Assembly: GCA_046306335.1 (NCBI GenBank) | Contig: JBKDXM010000117.1 | Coordinates: forward strand, 5,764 to 69,763 | Origin: UBA2386 sp046306335 | Lineage (GTDB): Bacteria > Planctomycetota > UBA1135 > UBA2386 | Direction of reading: 5' to 3' | DNA length: 64,000 bases | Shown here: positions 63,579 through 64,000 of the stretch, in pieces | Numbering within the stretch: position 1 is the first letter of the stretch | Layout of the letters: each line of letters begins with the position of its first letter | The notes under the pieces: model-generated | The model's input: the letters and a program-made list of their open reading frames with translations, nothing else | Database searches by the model: none | Told to the model about the DNA's origin: nothing | Made by a program: the position numbers and the translations under genes

Positions 63579-64000
63579 ATGACGCAGAGCGCCGCCCGAC
63601 AGACCCTCCGCGCGCCCGCCCCCGTGGCCGACAAACGCCGCTTCTCGCTGTTCGCCGACCTCGTCCAGCGCCACTTCCCCGGCTGTCGGCGCGCGTACGA
63701 CATCGCCGGCGGCATGGGCAAGCTCAACGTCGAGCTCAGCGCCAGCGGCCTCGACGTGCTGACGTTCGACAAGCGCTGGAAGCGCGCCGAGGTGAAGTAC
63801 GCCGAGCGGCTGTTCACGCTCGACGAGCCGTGCGACTGCGACCTGCTCGTCGGCATGCACCCCGACGGCGCGACGCGCGTCCTCGTCGAGTACGCCGCCA
63901 AGCACGGCCGGCCGTTCGCCGTCGTGCCGTGCTGCTCCGACAACGGCATGAGCTACAAGCCGTGGATGCGGCACCTGGCACAGCTCGGCGGCGACCTCGG
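63579..64000 (+). CDS. Rossmann-fold, methyltransferase-like protein, 3' part beyond window
   Basis: ATG at 63579; the frame is open to the window end (140 codons seen). After a basic N-terminus, DIAGGMGKLNVELSASGLDV followed by LTFDKRWKR is a motif-I-like loop of SAM methyltransferases, and CDCDLLVGMHPDGATRVLVE with VVPCCSDNGMSY resembles their motif IV region with a Cys pair. This combination is seen in methyltransferase-like proteins of unknown substrate. A start further upstream is not supported. No ribosome binding site of note. Confidence 0.65.
   Translation, partial: MTQSAARQTLRAPAPVADKRRFSLFADLVQRHFPGCRRAYDIAGGMGKLNVELSASGLDVLTFDKRWKRAEVKYAERLFTLDEPCDCDLLVGMHPDGATRVLVEYAAKHGRPFAVVPCCSDNGMSYKPWMRHLAQLGGDL

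Overview
This is a very GC-rich window that reads as Planctomycetota chromosome or a close relative (inference). The basis is two sigma-factor/Ser-Thr-kinase pairs, several secreted FG-GAP or Cys-containing proteins with poly-Gly lipoprotein linkers, a fused B12 mutase, and dense strand-coherent operons with ATGA, GTGA or TGATG start-stop overlaps. About 40 genes are supported. No tRNA, rRNA or CRISPR array was seen.

Layout. 1-11.3 kb: a truncated Ser/Thr kinase divergent from an ECF-type sigma factor, then secreted, lipoprotein and membrane genes (SUFU-domain protein, DUF1254 lipoprotein, glycine-rich-domain protein, FG-GAP lipoprotein, DUF4382/DUF5666-like lipoprotein, DUF805-SRPBCC fusion). 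11.5-13 kb: an RtcB RNA ligase translationally coupled to an RbfA-like protein. 13-18.8 kb: small membrane protein, carboxypeptidase-regulatory-like protein, YdjM-type membrane hydrolase, and a PepX-like S15 peptidase. 18.8-22.7 kb: fused isobutyryl-CoA mutase IcmF and an NTF2-fold protein. 22.8-36.9 kb: a run of nine consecutive exported amidohydrolase-superfamily genes on the minus strand, most junctions overlapping; only two members keep the HxH metal motif. 37-43 kb: WaaG-like glycosyltransferase, a hypothetical exported protein, and Mfd. 43-52 kb: a small ORF coupled to a GHKL-ATPase/DUF4325 protein, an ArsM-like methyltransferase, a large FG-GAP lipoprotein, a coupled sigma/kinase-TPR pair and an HExxH membrane protein. 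52-58.5 kb: a beta-hydroxyacid dehydrogenase, an FG-GAP secreted protein, RNase III, TypA/BipA and a SanA/YdcF-like protein. 58.5-64 kb: a decayed stretch with a frameshifted sigma-like gene, a Cys-rich secreted protein, a membrane-anchored hypothetical, an ISL3 transposase broken by two nonsense codons, and the start of a methyltransferase-fold gene cut by the window edge.

The strongest discovery candidate is the ArsM-like methyltransferase at 44351-45085. Its frame is interrupted by one TGA exactly where the family carries a conserved Cys before a GGA/AGA motif. The frame then continues for 46 family-like codons, and a perfect 9-bp stem with a GGTC loop begins 13 nt after the TGA, with the loop 22 nt after it. 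This is what a bacterial selenocysteine insertion element looks like, so the gene is proposed to encode a selenoprotein. The second is the nine-gene amidohydrolase array, in which most members look like metal-free relatives assembled with two apparently intact enzymes.
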